Source: Gemmatimonadota bacterium (GTDB lineage Bacteria > Latescibacterota > UBA2968 > GCA-2709665). From it: a DNA stretch of 64,000 nt. Under the pieces are notes generated by a model. The model saw nothing but the letters and a program-made list of their open reading frames with translations, ran no database searches and was not told the DNA's origin. The translations under genes were made by a program, and so were the position numbers. Numbering within the stretch: the first letter of the stretch is position 1; each line of letters begins with the position of its first letter. This document shows positions 51,633 to 60,929 of this stretch, in pieces. The stretch lies in NCBI GenBank assembly GCA_028874335.1, contig JAPPJY010000043.1, forward strand, positions 1 to 64,000, read 5' to 3'.

Positions 51633-52451
51633 ATGTACAGTACGCTTGTCTACCTCGTTTTCAGCCAACTCGCCGTTGGCGGGTTGCTATCGATGCTGGC
51701 CGTTCCACTTGAGGCCGGTAAACGCTTCTTCAGGTTCTGCGCACTCGCGTGTCTGGTGTTTCTCCTCCTGGCGCTGTGGGCGGGTCCCTTCCCGCTCCTT
51801 ACGCCAACGGCGGACGCCTCCCGGGTTCCTCCGTTGCCACGCCTTCTATTGGCTGTCAGCGCCCTGATTGGTTTTGGGTACCTGCTGGCTGTCGTCGCCG
51901 AACGCAAAAAGCCGCAGAAACCGCTGCTTGCCGCCGCGGGTGTTGTTGGAGCGGCCGGCCTGGTTACGGACGGATTTTTTTCGTGCGAGGCCTGTTCTCC
52001 CGTTGCAGCCGGTGCGTTGACCGCTGCCAGTTACCTGATCTCCGCGCTTTTCCTTGGCAGCGTCATCTTCGCGATGATCCTGGGCCACTGGTATCTCGTG
52101 GTACCAGCACTTCACATACGGCCACTGCGCATCCTCACGCAACTGATGCTTGGCGCGACCCTTGCCAAAGTGATGCTGACCGCACTCACGTTATGGGTCT
52201 TCTGGGCGTACGGCGACACGCAGCTTCGGGAGACGCTCCAGTCCTTCCGGGGTCTTGGCGGCCTTTTTTTATGGGTACGTCTGCTCTTCGGGCTTCTCGG
52301 ACCGCTTATCGTGGGTTTTATGGTCTGGCAAACCGTCAAGATTCACTCGACCCAGTCGGCCACGGGCCTGCTCTACGTCGCTACGATTTTTGTTCTGATC
52401 GGCGAATGCGTTTCGGGCTATATCCTGTATACGACCGGGATACCGGTGTAA
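51633..52451 (+). CDS. Multi-pass membrane protein of unknown function
   Basis: A 272-residue protein with about eight predicted transmembrane segments, for example MYSTLVYLVFSQLAVGGLL and SALFLGSVIFAMILGHWYLV. The GHWYLVVPALHIRPLRIL motif resembles a block seen in some unassigned membrane proteins. There is a Cys pair CEAC in a loop (about 113-116). The ATG at 51633 precedes the first hydrophobic stretch; a much longer open frame runs antisense through the Kelch gene and is not used. It is 4 bases upstream of a zinc-ribbon gene. Confidence 0.7.
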   Translation: MYSTLVYLVFSQLAVGGLLSMLAVPLEAGKRFFRFCALACLVFLLLALWAGPFPLLTPTADASRVPPLPRLLLAVSALIGFGYLLAVVAERKKPQKPLLAAAGVVGAAGLVTDGFFSCEACSPVAAGALTAASYLISALFLGSVIFAMILGHWYLVVPALHIRPLRILTQLMLGATLAKVMLTALTLWVFWAYGDTQLRETLQSFRGLGGLFLWVRLLFGLLGPLIVGFMVWQTVKIHSTQSATGLLYVATIFVLIGECVSGYILYTTGIPV

Positions 52452-52455
52452 ATCC

Positions 52456-52902
52456 ATGACAATCAGCTTTCGCTGTCCCGAATGTCAGGCTGTCAACGAT
52501 ATCCAGGCTTCACGGACCGCTGCGACCTGTCAGGCCTGCGGTCGAAATCTACCGCTGGATGTCTCGAAGGAAATCCTGAACAACAACCTGGTTGACGTGT
52601 GCCCACGATGCGGAAAGACCGATTTCTACGTTCAGAGAGACTTCAACGGAAAAATCGGTCTTGGGATTGCCGTTCTTTTTGCCCTGGTCGGCCTGGTTTT
52701 CGTGGCACTGGACCGCCCGGTCTATTTCTACGCCTGCCTGGCCGCCGCCGCGATTGTCGACCTCGCGCTGTACCTGAGTCTGCCGGAGATTACGATCTGC
52801 TACAGCTGCAAGACCGCATTCCGCGGCGCCCGAAAGAACCCGACGCACCAGCCATTCGACCTGCATACGGCGGACATGTACGATCATCGCGCGAAGGGAT
52901 GA
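52456..52902 (+). CDS. Zinc-ribbon membrane protein of unknown function
   Basis: A 148-residue protein. The N-terminal CPECQ...CQACG and CPRCG make two rubredoxin/zinc-ribbon pairs; two predicted membrane segments (about 71-88 and 90-110) follow, then a further CYSCK. The ATG is 4 bases after the previous stop, so the two genes are co-translated. Function unknown; a redox or metal role with the upstream membrane protein is possible, by inference. Confidence 0.7.
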   Translation: MTISFRCPECQAVNDIQASRTAATCQACGRNLPLDVSKEILNNNLVDVCPRCGKTDFYVQRDFNGKIGLGIAVLFALVGLVFVALDRPVYFYACLAAAAIVDLALYLSLPEITICYSCKTAFRGARKNPTHQPFDLHTADMYDHRAKG

Positions 52903-52951
52903 ACCGCTCTCCGGCCCGCGCCGCCGGACGGTAATCGGGCCGGCTCCTTCC

Positions 52952-53527
52952 TCAACCCTCCCTCTGACGCTGGAGCAACTCCAGAAACTCCTCACGAGTC
53001 GTGCGGTCCTTGAATGCGCCGCGGACGGCGGAGGTCGTCGCCCACGCCCCCGGTTTTTCCACGCCCCGCATTTCCATACACAGGTGGCGGGCTTCGATTA
53101 CCACGATGGACCCCTTAGGTACAAGTTCCCGTTCCAGAAACTCCACGATCTGGTGGGTCATCCGCTCCTGAATCTGGGGCCGTCGGGCGTAGTATTCCAC
53201 GATCCGCACCAATTTGCTCAACCCCACGATCTGCGTCGTTGGAATATAGCCCACGTGAACCCTGCCCCAGAAGGGCAACAGATGGTGCGCGCACATCGAA
53301 TAGAACGAAATATCCGTCATGGCCACCATATTGTCGAACCCGTCCTCGTTGGGAAACATCCTCACGTCGGGTTCGTTGTCTTCGTCGAGGCCCTTGAAAA
53401 TCTCGAGGTACATCCGGGCGAACCGGCGCGGCGTGTCCTTCAGGTTCGGATCTTTCATGTCCAGATTGAGCACCTTCATAATTTCGGAAATGTGATACCC
53501 GATCCGCTCGATCCTGTCCTCTGCCAT
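52952..53527 (-). CDS. folE: GTP cyclohydrolase I
   Basis: First step from GTP to dihydroneopterin for folate or tetrahydropterin. The 191 residues include NLKDTPRRFARMYLEIF, the zinc-binding MCAHHLLPFWGRVHVGYIP and RHLCMEMRGV, all needed residues present. GAGGAG lies 6 bases before the ATG at 53527; a start seven codons upstream is less likely. It is on the minus strand, convergent with the zinc-ribbon gene. Confidence 0.95.
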   Translation of the reverse strand: MAEDRIERIGYHISEIMKVLNLDMKDPNLKDTPRRFARMYLEIFKGLDEDNEPDVRMFPNEDGFDNMVAMTDISFYSMCAHHLLPFWGRVHVGYIPTTQIVGLSKLVRIVEYYARRPQIQERMTHQIVEFLERELVPKGSIVVIEARHLCMEMRGVEKPGAWATTSAVRGAFKDRTTREEFLELLQRQREG

Positions 53528-53634
53528 GGCTTCTCCTCGATTCCCCAATCACACGGGCGCCCTGGGGTCCCGCTGCATCAGCTATCAATCCTCTAATATG
53601 CGTGGTCGTCGGAGTCGTTCCGAACTGCCGGTCC

Positions 53635-54204
53635 TCAGTCCGACGCGCCGAAGGCCAGGCCCAGACTGAACCTCAGCGAGGAGTCCTCCTCCTGATCGGC
53701 GATGATCATCTTGAGTTCGCCGAACCAGAGTACACCCGTTCCAACCCGTTTTCGGAATCCTAACGGAATATTCAGGGTGACCTTCGTATCGTCCGGAACC
53801 GTCACGTTGATCGAGTTGCCCTGCCCGCCGGTTTCTATAATGTCGAACCGCGTGAGGTGTACCCCGATTCCGCCGCCCACGTATCCGTAGATATTCCCCT
53901 CGCCGAATATGAACTGCGCTTCGCCGTTGAGCGAGTAGATCTTGAGATTGTCCTGAATCACCAGATCCACGCCCGGAACGAGATGGAGGCGGGGAATGAA
54001 AATGGATCCGAAATCGACGTGCCCGCCCAGGGTCAGCCTCGCGGAATCGAACTCGTATCCGACGTATTCCTCGGATTCCTGGCGCGTAAGGTCCACGCCG
54101 ACCTTGACGCCAAGGCCTCGCAAACCGAGTGCGTCCGCCGGATTGTGACCCATCAAAAGGCCGGCGGCAATCACTCCAACTCCCAAACGTGACCAATTGC
54201 TCAT
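53635..54204 (-). CDS. Small outer-membrane beta-barrel-like protein
   Basis: A 189-residue protein with an N-terminal signal peptide (MSNWSRLGVGVIAAGLLMGH, cleavage near ADALG). Alternating-residue strands follow, ending with LRFSLGLAFGASD, as in small porin-like or OmpW-type barrels. The gene order gives no hint of ligand. This is one of the better signs that the organism is diderm. It is 80 bases from ychF on the same strand. Confidence 0.65.
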   Translation of the reverse strand: MSNWSRLGVGVIAAGLLMGHNPADALGLRGLGVKVGVDLTRQESEEYVGYEFDSARLTLGGHVDFGSIFIPRLHLVPGVDLVIQDNLKIYSLNGEAQFIFGEGNIYGYVGGGIGVHLTRFDIIETGGQGNSINVTVPDDTKVTLNIPLGFRKRVGTGVLWFGELKMIIADQEEDSSLRFSLGLAFGASD

Positions 54205-54284
54205 CGGGTTACCCCATTATCTCTGTGAGTGCCCGGTGGCCGGCAACGTCCCGGTGACGCGGGACGCAGGCCGCCAGCGTGCGA

Positions 54285-55376
54285 TCATTCGTTGAAGAGA
54301 AACCGGATCACGTCGCCGTCCTGAACGAGATATTGCCTGCCTTCCGCGCGCACGCTGCCTGTTTCGCGCAAGCCGGCGATGCCGCCGGCGGCGAGGACGT
54401 CCTGCCAGGCGGCAACCTCCGCCCTGATGAACCCGCGCTCCATGTCCGAGTGAATTCTGCCAGCGGCCGCCGCGGCCCGTGTGCCTTCGCGAATTTCCCA
54501 GGCCTGCAGCTTTTCGTTTGCGGTGGTATAGAAGGTAATCAGCCCCAGAAGGACGTAGCCCGCACGAATCAGCCGGCTGACGCCAGGCTCGTCCAACCCC
54601 ATGTCCGCGAAAAAAACCCGTCGGTCGGCCGGCGGCAGTTCGCCAAGTTCCGCCTCGATCTGGGCCGCAAGAGGCAATACGTTGTCACTGCCGACGACGG
54701 CCTGCAGCCGGGCCGTGGCGGCGCCTCCGTCGGGTAGATCCGTCTCCGAGACGTTCGACACGTACAACACGGGTTTGGCGGTTAGAAGACTGAACGGTGC
54801 AAGAGTGCTCGACTGCGCGTCCGTCAGTTCCTGTTCCCTGACGGGCACAGACCGTTCCAGACCTGCGATGGCCAATCCAAGCGCTTCGTACGCAACGCGT
54901 TCCGGAGCCCGCGGGTGCGAACGCAGGACTTTCTCGAGTCGGCCGGCGATTCCTTCCGCCGATGCGAGATCGGCCAGCTTGAGCTCGGTGTCGACGGTTT
55001 CGACGTCCCGCACCGGATCCACCCCGCCGTCCACGTGCGGCGCATTTCCGCTCTCATAGCAGCGAACCAGATGAATCAGTGCGTCGACCTCCCGGATCCG
55101 TGCCAGAAAACGGTTGCCCAGACCCTCGCCGCGGCTGGCGCCCCGGACCAGGCCGGCGATATCCACAAAGTGAACGAACGAGGGTATGCAGGCTTCAGGG
55201 TGGAGCAGTTCACCCAGCCGTTGAAGGCGCTCGTCGGGCACCTCCACCACGCCGACATTCGGCTCGACGGTACAAAAGGGATAGTTCGACGCTTCGACGC
55301 CGGCCCTGGTCAGCGCATTGAACAGGGTCGACTTGCCCACATTTGGCAGGCCGATAATGCCGATATGAAGGGCCAT
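54285..55376 (-). CDS. ychF: Redox-responsive ATPase YchF
   Basis: OBG-family P-loop ATPase linked to the ribosome and oxidative stress. The 363 residues are the standard length: GLPNVGKSTLFN (7-18), the DIAGLVRGASRGEGLGN switch region and YVSNVSE in place of NKXD, which gives ATP preference. The C-terminal TGS domain holds AWEIREGTRAAAAAGRIHSDMERGFIRAEV. The start ATG is correct by family alignment. Confidence 0.96.
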   Translation of the reverse strand: MALHIGIIGLPNVGKSTLFNALTRAGVEASNYPFCTVEPNVGVVEVPDERLQRLGELLHPEACIPSFVHFVDIAGLVRGASRGEGLGNRFLARIREVDALIHLVRCYESGNAPHVDGGVDPVRDVETVDTELKLADLASAEGIAGRLEKVLRSHPRAPERVAYEALGLAIAGLERSVPVREQELTDAQSSTLAPFSLLTAKPVLYVSNVSETDLPDGGAATARLQAVVGSDNVLPLAAQIEAELGELPPADRRVFFADMGLDEPGVSRLIRAGYVLLGLITFYTTANEKLQAWEIREGTRAAAAAGRIHSDMERGFIRAEVAAWQDVLAAGGIAGLRETGSVRAEGRQYLVQDGDVIRFLFNE

Positions 55377-55413
55377 ACTCGCTGCCCGAATGCGGCAGAC
55401 GCGTTTGCGCCGG

Positions 55414-55452
55414 AAAAAAGAAACAGCCAGCGGCTAGACGTAAACCACTGGC
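55414..55452 (-). terminator. Terminator of the molybdenum hydroxylase operon
   Basis: Minus strand: GCCAGTGG pairs with CCGCTGGC (8 bp, one G-U), followed by TGTTTCTTTTTT. It starts 25 bases after the MoaD-like gene stop. Confidence 0.8.
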
Positions 55453-55476
55453 CGACAGAAGCTTGACCGTCTATAG

Positions 55477-55743
55477 TTAAAGACCGCCGCTGATGGCGGT
55501 AACAAAGTGCACTTCGCTCGTTGCTTCGACCCGCTGACGCATTCCGTCGTTGCCGACAACACCGTCGACGGCAACAGCCAGACCGGGCTTGATACGGCCA
55601 TCTTCGCAGATTCGCTCCTCGATTCCCGGAAACCGCGCTTCCAGGTTCTCAATCACCTCCCGTATGGTCTCTCCGGGAACCTGAACCTGCTCCTGACCGT
55701 CGGTGAGACCACGCAGAAGGGACGGTATCCAGACCTCCGGCAT
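55477..55743 (-). CDS. MoaD/ThiS-family ubiquitin-like protein
   Basis: An 88-residue beta-grasp protein with VIENLEARFPGIEERI and a C-terminal VHFVTAISGGL. MoaD carries sulfur on a C-terminal Gly-Gly; here one Leu follows GG, so it would need trimming or act as another sulfur carrier. It is the last gene of the molybdenum hydroxylase operon, 4 bases after the first large subunit, which suggests a role in cofactor sulfuration or synthesis. Confidence 0.82.
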   Translation of the reverse strand: MPEVWIPSLLRGLTDGQEQVQVPGETIREVIENLEARFPGIEERICEDGRIKPGLAVAVDGVVGNDGMRQRVEATSEVHFVTAISGGL

Positions 55744-55746
55744 GGT

Positions 55747-58050
55747 TCACCCCTTCCCGTTGCCTCCGCCATTGTTCCTGATCAGCGTATCCAGGACACG
55801 GCCCGGGGACATGGGCAGGTCGCGCAAACGTACGCCCACGGCATCGTAGATCGCATTCGCCACGGCCGCCGGTGGAGGAACGATGGGAACCTCTCCCACG
55901 CCCCGCACACCGTACGGGTGGCCCGGATTGGGCACTTCAACGATGACAGTCTCGATCATCGGCAGATCCAGGCACGTTGGCATCCGGTAGTCCAGAAGGC
56001 TGGCGTTTTCCAGGTCGCCCGCTTCGTTGTAGAAGTATTCTTCGTTCAACGCCCATCCGATGCCCTGTGCCACGCCGCCCTGCATCTGCCCTTCCACGTA
56101 CGAGGGATGTATGGCTTTACCCGCATCCTGGACGATGGTGGCCCTGAGAATGTCCACCTTGCCGGTCTCGGGATCGACTTCCACGTCCACCACCATGACG
56201 GCGTACGCCGGGCCCGCCGCCTTTCCCGCCACTGCCGCCCGCCCGACTACGGGACCGCCCGTGGCGCCCAGCTTGCCTGCCATTTCGGTAAATGTGATCG
56301 ACTTCTCGGGGGCCGACCTTGACTTGAACACCCCGCCCTCGAAACCCACGTCGTCCTCCGAGATCTCCCACAATCTGGCCGCCCGGGCTTCCATCTGACG
56401 CTTTGCATCCATGGCAGCCTCGTATCCCGCCCAACCCGTGGCGAACGTCACCCGGCTCCCGCCGGTGCCGTCTGTCTGTCCGATGGCATCGGTATCCACC
56501 ACCATGGGCTTTACATGCGCGGCAGGGATGCCCAGCACCTCCGCGACCTGCATCGCAATTGAGGTACGTGTGCCACCGATATCGGGAGAGCCTTCGACCA
56601 GGCTGACCGTGCCGTCGGCATTGACGCTGACCATCACGGTGGACGTGCCTCCCCCGTTGAACCAGAACCCCGATGCCACGCCCCGACCCCGGTTGGGTCC
56701 GTCGAGTCTGGATTGGTAATGGTCTGACCCGATCGCCGCTCTCACGCATTCGTCGTGACCGATCCGGGGAAACACCGGGCCATCGGCCCGCCGGCTGCCC
56801 TCCCGGGCGGAGTTTTTCAGGCGAAACTCGAGCGGGTCGGTGTGGAGGATTTCGCAGATCTCGTCGATTACGGTTTCGGCGGCGAATGCGCCGTTGGTTG
56901 CGCCAGGCGCGCGGTATGCGGAGGTCTGCGGCTTGTTCACGACCACGTCGTACCCGTCGATGACGACGTTGGGTATGTCGTACGGAGAAAAGATACAGCC
57001 GGCGCCGGCGCCCACGGGAGATCCCGGATAGGCCCCCGCTTCGTAGGCGAGATACGCCTGAGCGGCGACCAGCCTTCCGTCGTTCGTCGCGCCCATCTTC
57101 ACCTGCATGTAGGAGCCCGGAGTCGGGCCCGTCGCCTTCAGGACTTCCGTGCGGCTCATGACCATCTTTACCGGCTTGCCCGTCATCCTGGACATCACAG
57201 CGGCCGTCGGTTCCTGGTAGACTCGAAACTTGCCGCCGAAACCGCCGCCGATTTCCGCCGGCACGACGCGGACCGTGGAAGCCGGCACGCCCAAAACGAC
57301 CGCGACCTGGTCTCGAACCTCGAACGGCCCCTGGGTACTCGTCCAGATGGTGATCTGATCGTCCAGATTCCAATAAGCCGTCGCGTTATGGGGTTCTATG
57401 TAACCCTGGTGTACCGTCTGCGTGCTGAACTCCCGTTCGACCACGACGTCGGCGTCGGCAAATCCCCGCTCGATGTCACCCAGGGAATGCTGGAAATGAC
57501 TGGCGACATTTCCCGCTTTATCCGTCGTCTGCCCCAGTGACCTCATCCTCATGTTTTCGTGCAGGATCGGCGCGCCTTCGTCCATGGCGGGACGGACGTC
57601 GAGTACGGGCTCCAGGACTTCGTACTCCACGCGTATCAGATCGAGGGCCTCTTCCGCGATATGGGCCGACGTCGCCGCGACAGCAGCGACCGCATGCCCC
57701 TCGTACAGCACCTTTTCCGACGCCAGCACGTTCTTGATGAGGTCGGGCAGGTTTACGGACTCCTCCCCGATGGCGGCCACCTTGTCTTCGTAGTGTTGCG
57801 CGAGGTCGGCGCCCGTCATCACGGCCTTTACGCCCGGAAGGGCTTCGGCCGCACTCGTATCGACGGACAGGATACGGGCGTGCGCATGCGGGCTGCGGAG
57901 GGTTTTTCCGATCAACACGCCCGACGTATGGGTATCCGCTCCATACTTCGCGCGGCCCGTCACCTTATCCGTTCCATCGTGGCGAATCGGCCGGGTTCCC
58001 ACCACATTGTAGCTTTCGATGCCAAGATAGTCTTCGGTTTTCGTGGCCAT
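55747..58050 (-). CDS. Xanthine dehydrogenase-family molybdopterin subunit, copy 1
   Basis: Large subunit of a molybdenum hydroxylase, a 767-residue protein that binds Mo-molybdopterin. It begins YLGIESYNVVGTRPIRHDGTDKVTG, has GGGFGGKFRV, AYRAPGATNGAF (XDH-type, not the CO dehydrogenase AYRCSFR), and GVGEVPIVPPPAA carrying the catalytic Glu. It is a diverged tandem paralog of the next gene upstream. The shared FAD and 2Fe-2S subunits lie upstream. The substrate (purine, aldehyde, aromatic) cannot be told. Confidence 0.93.
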   Translation of the reverse strand: MATKTEDYLGIESYNVVGTRPIRHDGTDKVTGRAKYGADTHTSGVLIGKTLRSPHAHARILSVDTSAAEALPGVKAVMTGADLAQHYEDKVAAIGEESVNLPDLIKNVLASEKVLYEGHAVAAVAATSAHIAEEALDLIRVEYEVLEPVLDVRPAMDEGAPILHENMRMRSLGQTTDKAGNVASHFQHSLGDIERGFADADVVVEREFSTQTVHQGYIEPHNATAYWNLDDQITIWTSTQGPFEVRDQVAVVLGVPASTVRVVPAEIGGGFGGKFRVYQEPTAAVMSRMTGKPVKMVMSRTEVLKATGPTPGSYMQVKMGATNDGRLVAAQAYLAYEAGAYPGSPVGAGAGCIFSPYDIPNVVIDGYDVVVNKPQTSAYRAPGATNGAFAAETVIDEICEILHTDPLEFRLKNSAREGSRRADGPVFPRIGHDECVRAAIGSDHYQSRLDGPNRGRGVASGFWFNGGGTSTVMVSVNADGTVSLVEGSPDIGGTRTSIAMQVAEVLGIPAAHVKPMVVDTDAIGQTDGTGGSRVTFATGWAGYEAAMDAKRQMEARAARLWEISEDDVGFEGGVFKSRSAPEKSITFTEMAGKLGATGGPVVGRAAVAGKAAGPAYAVMVVDVEVDPETGKVDILRATIVQDAGKAIHPSYVEGQMQGGVAQGIGWALNEEYFYNEAGDLENASLLDYRMPTCLDLPMIETVIVEVPNPGHPYGVRGVGEVPIVPPPAAVANAIYDAVGVRLRDLPMSPGRVLDTLIRNNGGGNGKG

Positions 58051-58115
58051 TGTGACTGAATCTCCGGAAAATGGCGCACCTCCCCCGCCAGGCGAGGCAC
58101 GCGCAGGTCCCTTCT

Positions 58116-60395
58116 TTATGATCCGTTATTCTTCCACAGCGCTTTCAGGACGTTGCCGGGAGACATCGGCAACACGTTCATACGGATACCCGCGGCACGG
58201 TAGATGGCATTGGCGAGTGCGGCCGGCGGCGGCACAATTGGCGCCTCCCCCACACCGCGCACTCCGTATGGATGCCCGGGATTCGGAACTTCCACGATAA
58301 TGGTTTCAATCATCGGCAGGTCCAGGCAGGTTGGCATCCGGTAATCCAGCAGGCTGGCGTTGGTCAACTCACCTTCGTCGTTGTACCAATACTCTTCGTT
58401 CAGGCCCCAACCGATCCCCTGCGCCGCGCCGCCCTGCATCTGGCCCTCGACATACGCGGGATGTATGGCCTTGCCCGCGTCCTGCACCATGGTGACCCTG
58501 AGAATGTCGACCTTTCCTGTATCCGGGTCCGTTTCGACGTCGGCGATCATCAGTGAAAACGCGCCTCCCACTCCCTGGGGATCGACGGTCGCACGCCCGA
58601 CGACAGGCCCGCCAGTCTCATTAAGTTTTCCAGACAACTCCTTGAATGTCAATGATTTCGACGGATCGGACCGGGATTTGAACGTGCCGTCTTCGAAAGC
58701 CACGTCGTCAGGCGAGATCTCCCAGTACTTGGCGGCGCGCTCGACCATTTGCGCAATGATGTCCTGTGCGGCATTGTAGGCCGCCCAACCCGTGGCGAAC
58801 GTCACCCGGCTTCCGCCGGTCACGTCGGTCTCCCCCACGCCGTCGGTATCCGCCACGACCGGGTTGACGTCTTCCGCCGGGATGCCCAGCGGCTCGGCGA
58901 GCTGCATCGCCACAGAGGTTCGCGTACCGCCGATATCGGTAGACCCTTCGACCAGGCTTACCGTGCCGTCGGTATTTACCGACGCACATGCGCTGGATTT
59001 GAGCCCTACGTTGAACCAGAAGCCGGAAGCCACGCCGCGACCCCGGTTCTTCCCCTCCAGGGGCGCGTTGTAGTGTTCGCTCGTCATTGCCGCCCGTAAG
59101 ACTTCCTCGTGGCCGATGCGGGGAAACGTGGGGCCGTCCGCCCTGCGTGTACCTTCTTTGGCCGTATTCTTCATGCGGAACTCAAGTGGATCCTCGCCAA
59201 GCCTCTCGCAGATTTCGTCGATGATGGTCTCCGACGCAAACGCCGCGTTGGTGGCGCCGGGTGCTCTATAGGCCATCGTCTGGGGCTTGTTTACCAAGAC
59301 GTTGTACCCGTCGATGACCACGTTCGCGATTTCATAAGGAGCGAAAATGCACATGGCGCCGGGTTCGGCCCATGCTCCGGCGAACCCACCCGATTCGTAG
59401 GCGAGGTACGCCTCCGCGGCCACCAGTTTGCCTTCGTTGCTGGCCCCCATCTTAACGCGGATGTAGGATCCGGGTGTAGGTCCGGTGGCCTTCAACACCT
59501 CGTCGCGATTCATCACCATTTTCACCGGATGGCCGGACTTTTTCGAAAGAACAGCGGCGACAGGTTCCAGGTATACCCTGATCTTGCCGCCGAATCCCCC
59601 GCCGATTTCGGTTGGGATCACCCGGATATTCACCGGCGATATCTGAAGCAGGCCCGCCAGTTGCTCGCGCACCGTAAACGATCCCTGGGTGCTGCACCAG
59701 ACCGTAAGACGCCCGTCCGGGTTCCAGAGCGCCGTGGCATTCTGCGGCTCGATGTAACCCTGGTGTACCGTGTCGGTAAAGAACTCCCGTTCGATCACCA
59801 CGTCGGCCCCTGCGAAGCCCGACTCGATATCCCCCAGCCTATGCTGAAAGTGCGTTGCGATATTGCTTGGCTTTCCGGTATCTTCGCCCAGCGACTCGGT
59901 GGTGAGGGATTCATGCAGGAGCGGGGATTCCGGATTCATTGCCTCCCGCACGTCGAGCAGCGGCTCAAGGACTTCGTATTCCACGTCGATCAGCCCAAGC
60001 GCTTCCTCTGCAATATGAGCGCTCGTCGCGGCCACGGCGGCCACCGCGTGGCCGTCGTAGACCACCTTGCCGTCGGCCAGAACATTGGCCCGCAGATCCA
60101 CCATATTGGCCGCGCCTTCTCCCAGGTCTTCCACCTTACTCTCAGGCACGGGAATGTCGGCGACGGTGGCAACGGCCTTAACACCGTCGAGCGCTTTTGC
60201 CCTCTCGGTATTCATGGACACAATGCGCGCGTGAGCATGGGGACTTCGCAAAACCTTCCCGTAGATGAGGCCGGACATCTGGACGTCGGCTCCGTAGATG
60301 GCCCGACCGGTTACCTTGTCCACGCCATCGTGCCTGATCGGCCTGGTGCCCAGCACCCTGTACTCCTGAATTCCGAGATAGTCCTCAGTTGGCAT
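58116..60395 (-). CDS. Xanthine dehydrogenase-family molybdopterin subunit, copy 2
   Basis: A 759-residue second molybdopterin subunit, starting MPTEDYLGIQEYRVLGTRP and otherwise parallel to copy 1: GGGFGGKIRV, AYRAPGATNAAF and GVGEAPIVPPPAAL. It overlaps the 2Fe-2S gene stop (TGATG), so it is the partner most tightly coupled to the small subunits. Differences are spread along the chain, including the pocket-lining stretches, so the two copies may serve different substrates with common FAD/Fe-S subunits. Confidence 0.93.
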   Translation of the reverse strand: MPTEDYLGIQEYRVLGTRPIRHDGVDKVTGRAIYGADVQMSGLIYGKVLRSPHAHARIVSMNTERAKALDGVKAVATVADIPVPESKVEDLGEGAANMVDLRANVLADGKVVYDGHAVAAVAATSAHIAEEALGLIDVEYEVLEPLLDVREAMNPESPLLHESLTTESLGEDTGKPSNIATHFQHRLGDIESGFAGADVVIEREFFTDTVHQGYIEPQNATALWNPDGRLTVWCSTQGSFTVREQLAGLLQISPVNIRVIPTEIGGGFGGKIRVYLEPVAAVLSKKSGHPVKMVMNRDEVLKATGPTPGSYIRVKMGASNEGKLVAAEAYLAYESGGFAGAWAEPGAMCIFAPYEIANVVIDGYNVLVNKPQTMAYRAPGATNAAFASETIIDEICERLGEDPLEFRMKNTAKEGTRRADGPTFPRIGHEEVLRAAMTSEHYNAPLEGKNRGRGVASGFWFNVGLKSSACASVNTDGTVSLVEGSTDIGGTRTSVAMQLAEPLGIPAEDVNPVVADTDGVGETDVTGGSRVTFATGWAAYNAAQDIIAQMVERAAKYWEISPDDVAFEDGTFKSRSDPSKSLTFKELSGKLNETGGPVVGRATVDPQGVGGAFSLMIADVETDPDTGKVDILRVTMVQDAGKAIHPAYVEGQMQGGAAQGIGWGLNEEYWYNDEGELTNASLLDYRMPTCLDLPMIETIIVEVPNPGHPYGVRGVGEAPIVPPPAALANAIYRAAGIRMNVLPMSPGNVLKALWKNNGS

Positions 60396-60877
60396 CAGGC
60401 CGTCTCCTTCATCGTTCCGGCCGTGTCCATCACGGCTCTGACGATCTTGTCGTAGCCGGTGCACCTGCAGAGATTCCCCGCCAGCCACAGGCGAATCCGG
60501 TGCTCGTCCGGTTCCGGTTCCCGGTCGAGCAACGCTTTCGCCGCCACGATGAATCCCGGCGTGCATACGCCGCACTGAAGGGCCGCGTGTTCCAGGAACT
60601 TCTGCTGCAACGGATGGAGGCCCTCCGCGGTGGCCACGCCTTCAATGGTGGTGATTTCGCACCCCTCGGCCTCCACGCCCAGCGCGAGGCAGGAGTTAAT
60701 GACGCGTCCGTTGACGATAACGCTGCAGGCGCCGCAGTTGCCATTGCCGCATCCCTCTTTTGCGCCGGTGAGATCCAGGTTGTCGCGAAGCACCTCCAGC
60801 AGCGTATCCCTGGGTTCGCACAAAAACTCTGTTTCTTCTCCGTTGATCGTCGTTGTGACATGAACTTTGCCGGCCAT
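60395..60877 (-). CDS. Molybdenum hydroxylase 2Fe-2S subunit
   Basis: A 160-residue ferredoxin-like electron-transfer subunit. The N-terminal plant-type cluster is held by CGNGNCGAC and a later CL; the C-terminal cluster by CGVCTPGF and NLCRCTGY. It passes electrons from the Mo site to FAD. The stop overlaps the ATG of the second large subunit. It is preceded by the FAD-subunit gene. Confidence 0.95.
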   Translation of the reverse strand: MAGKVHVTTTINGEETEFLCEPRDTLLEVLRDNLDLTGAKEGCGNGNCGACSVIVNGRVINSCLALGVEAEGCEITTIEGVATAEGLHPLQQKFLEHAALQCGVCTPGFIVAAKALLDREPEPDEHRIRLWLAGNLCRCTGYDKIVRAVMDTAGTMKETA

Positions 60878-60929
60878 CGTTTGCGGACTCCTTTATTCGC
60901 GATTTTTCGGGAAACTCAGGACAAGCTGA

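Noticed and set aside
59109..60455. 448-codon plus-strand open frame
   Set aside because: Antisense to the second molybdopterin subunit.
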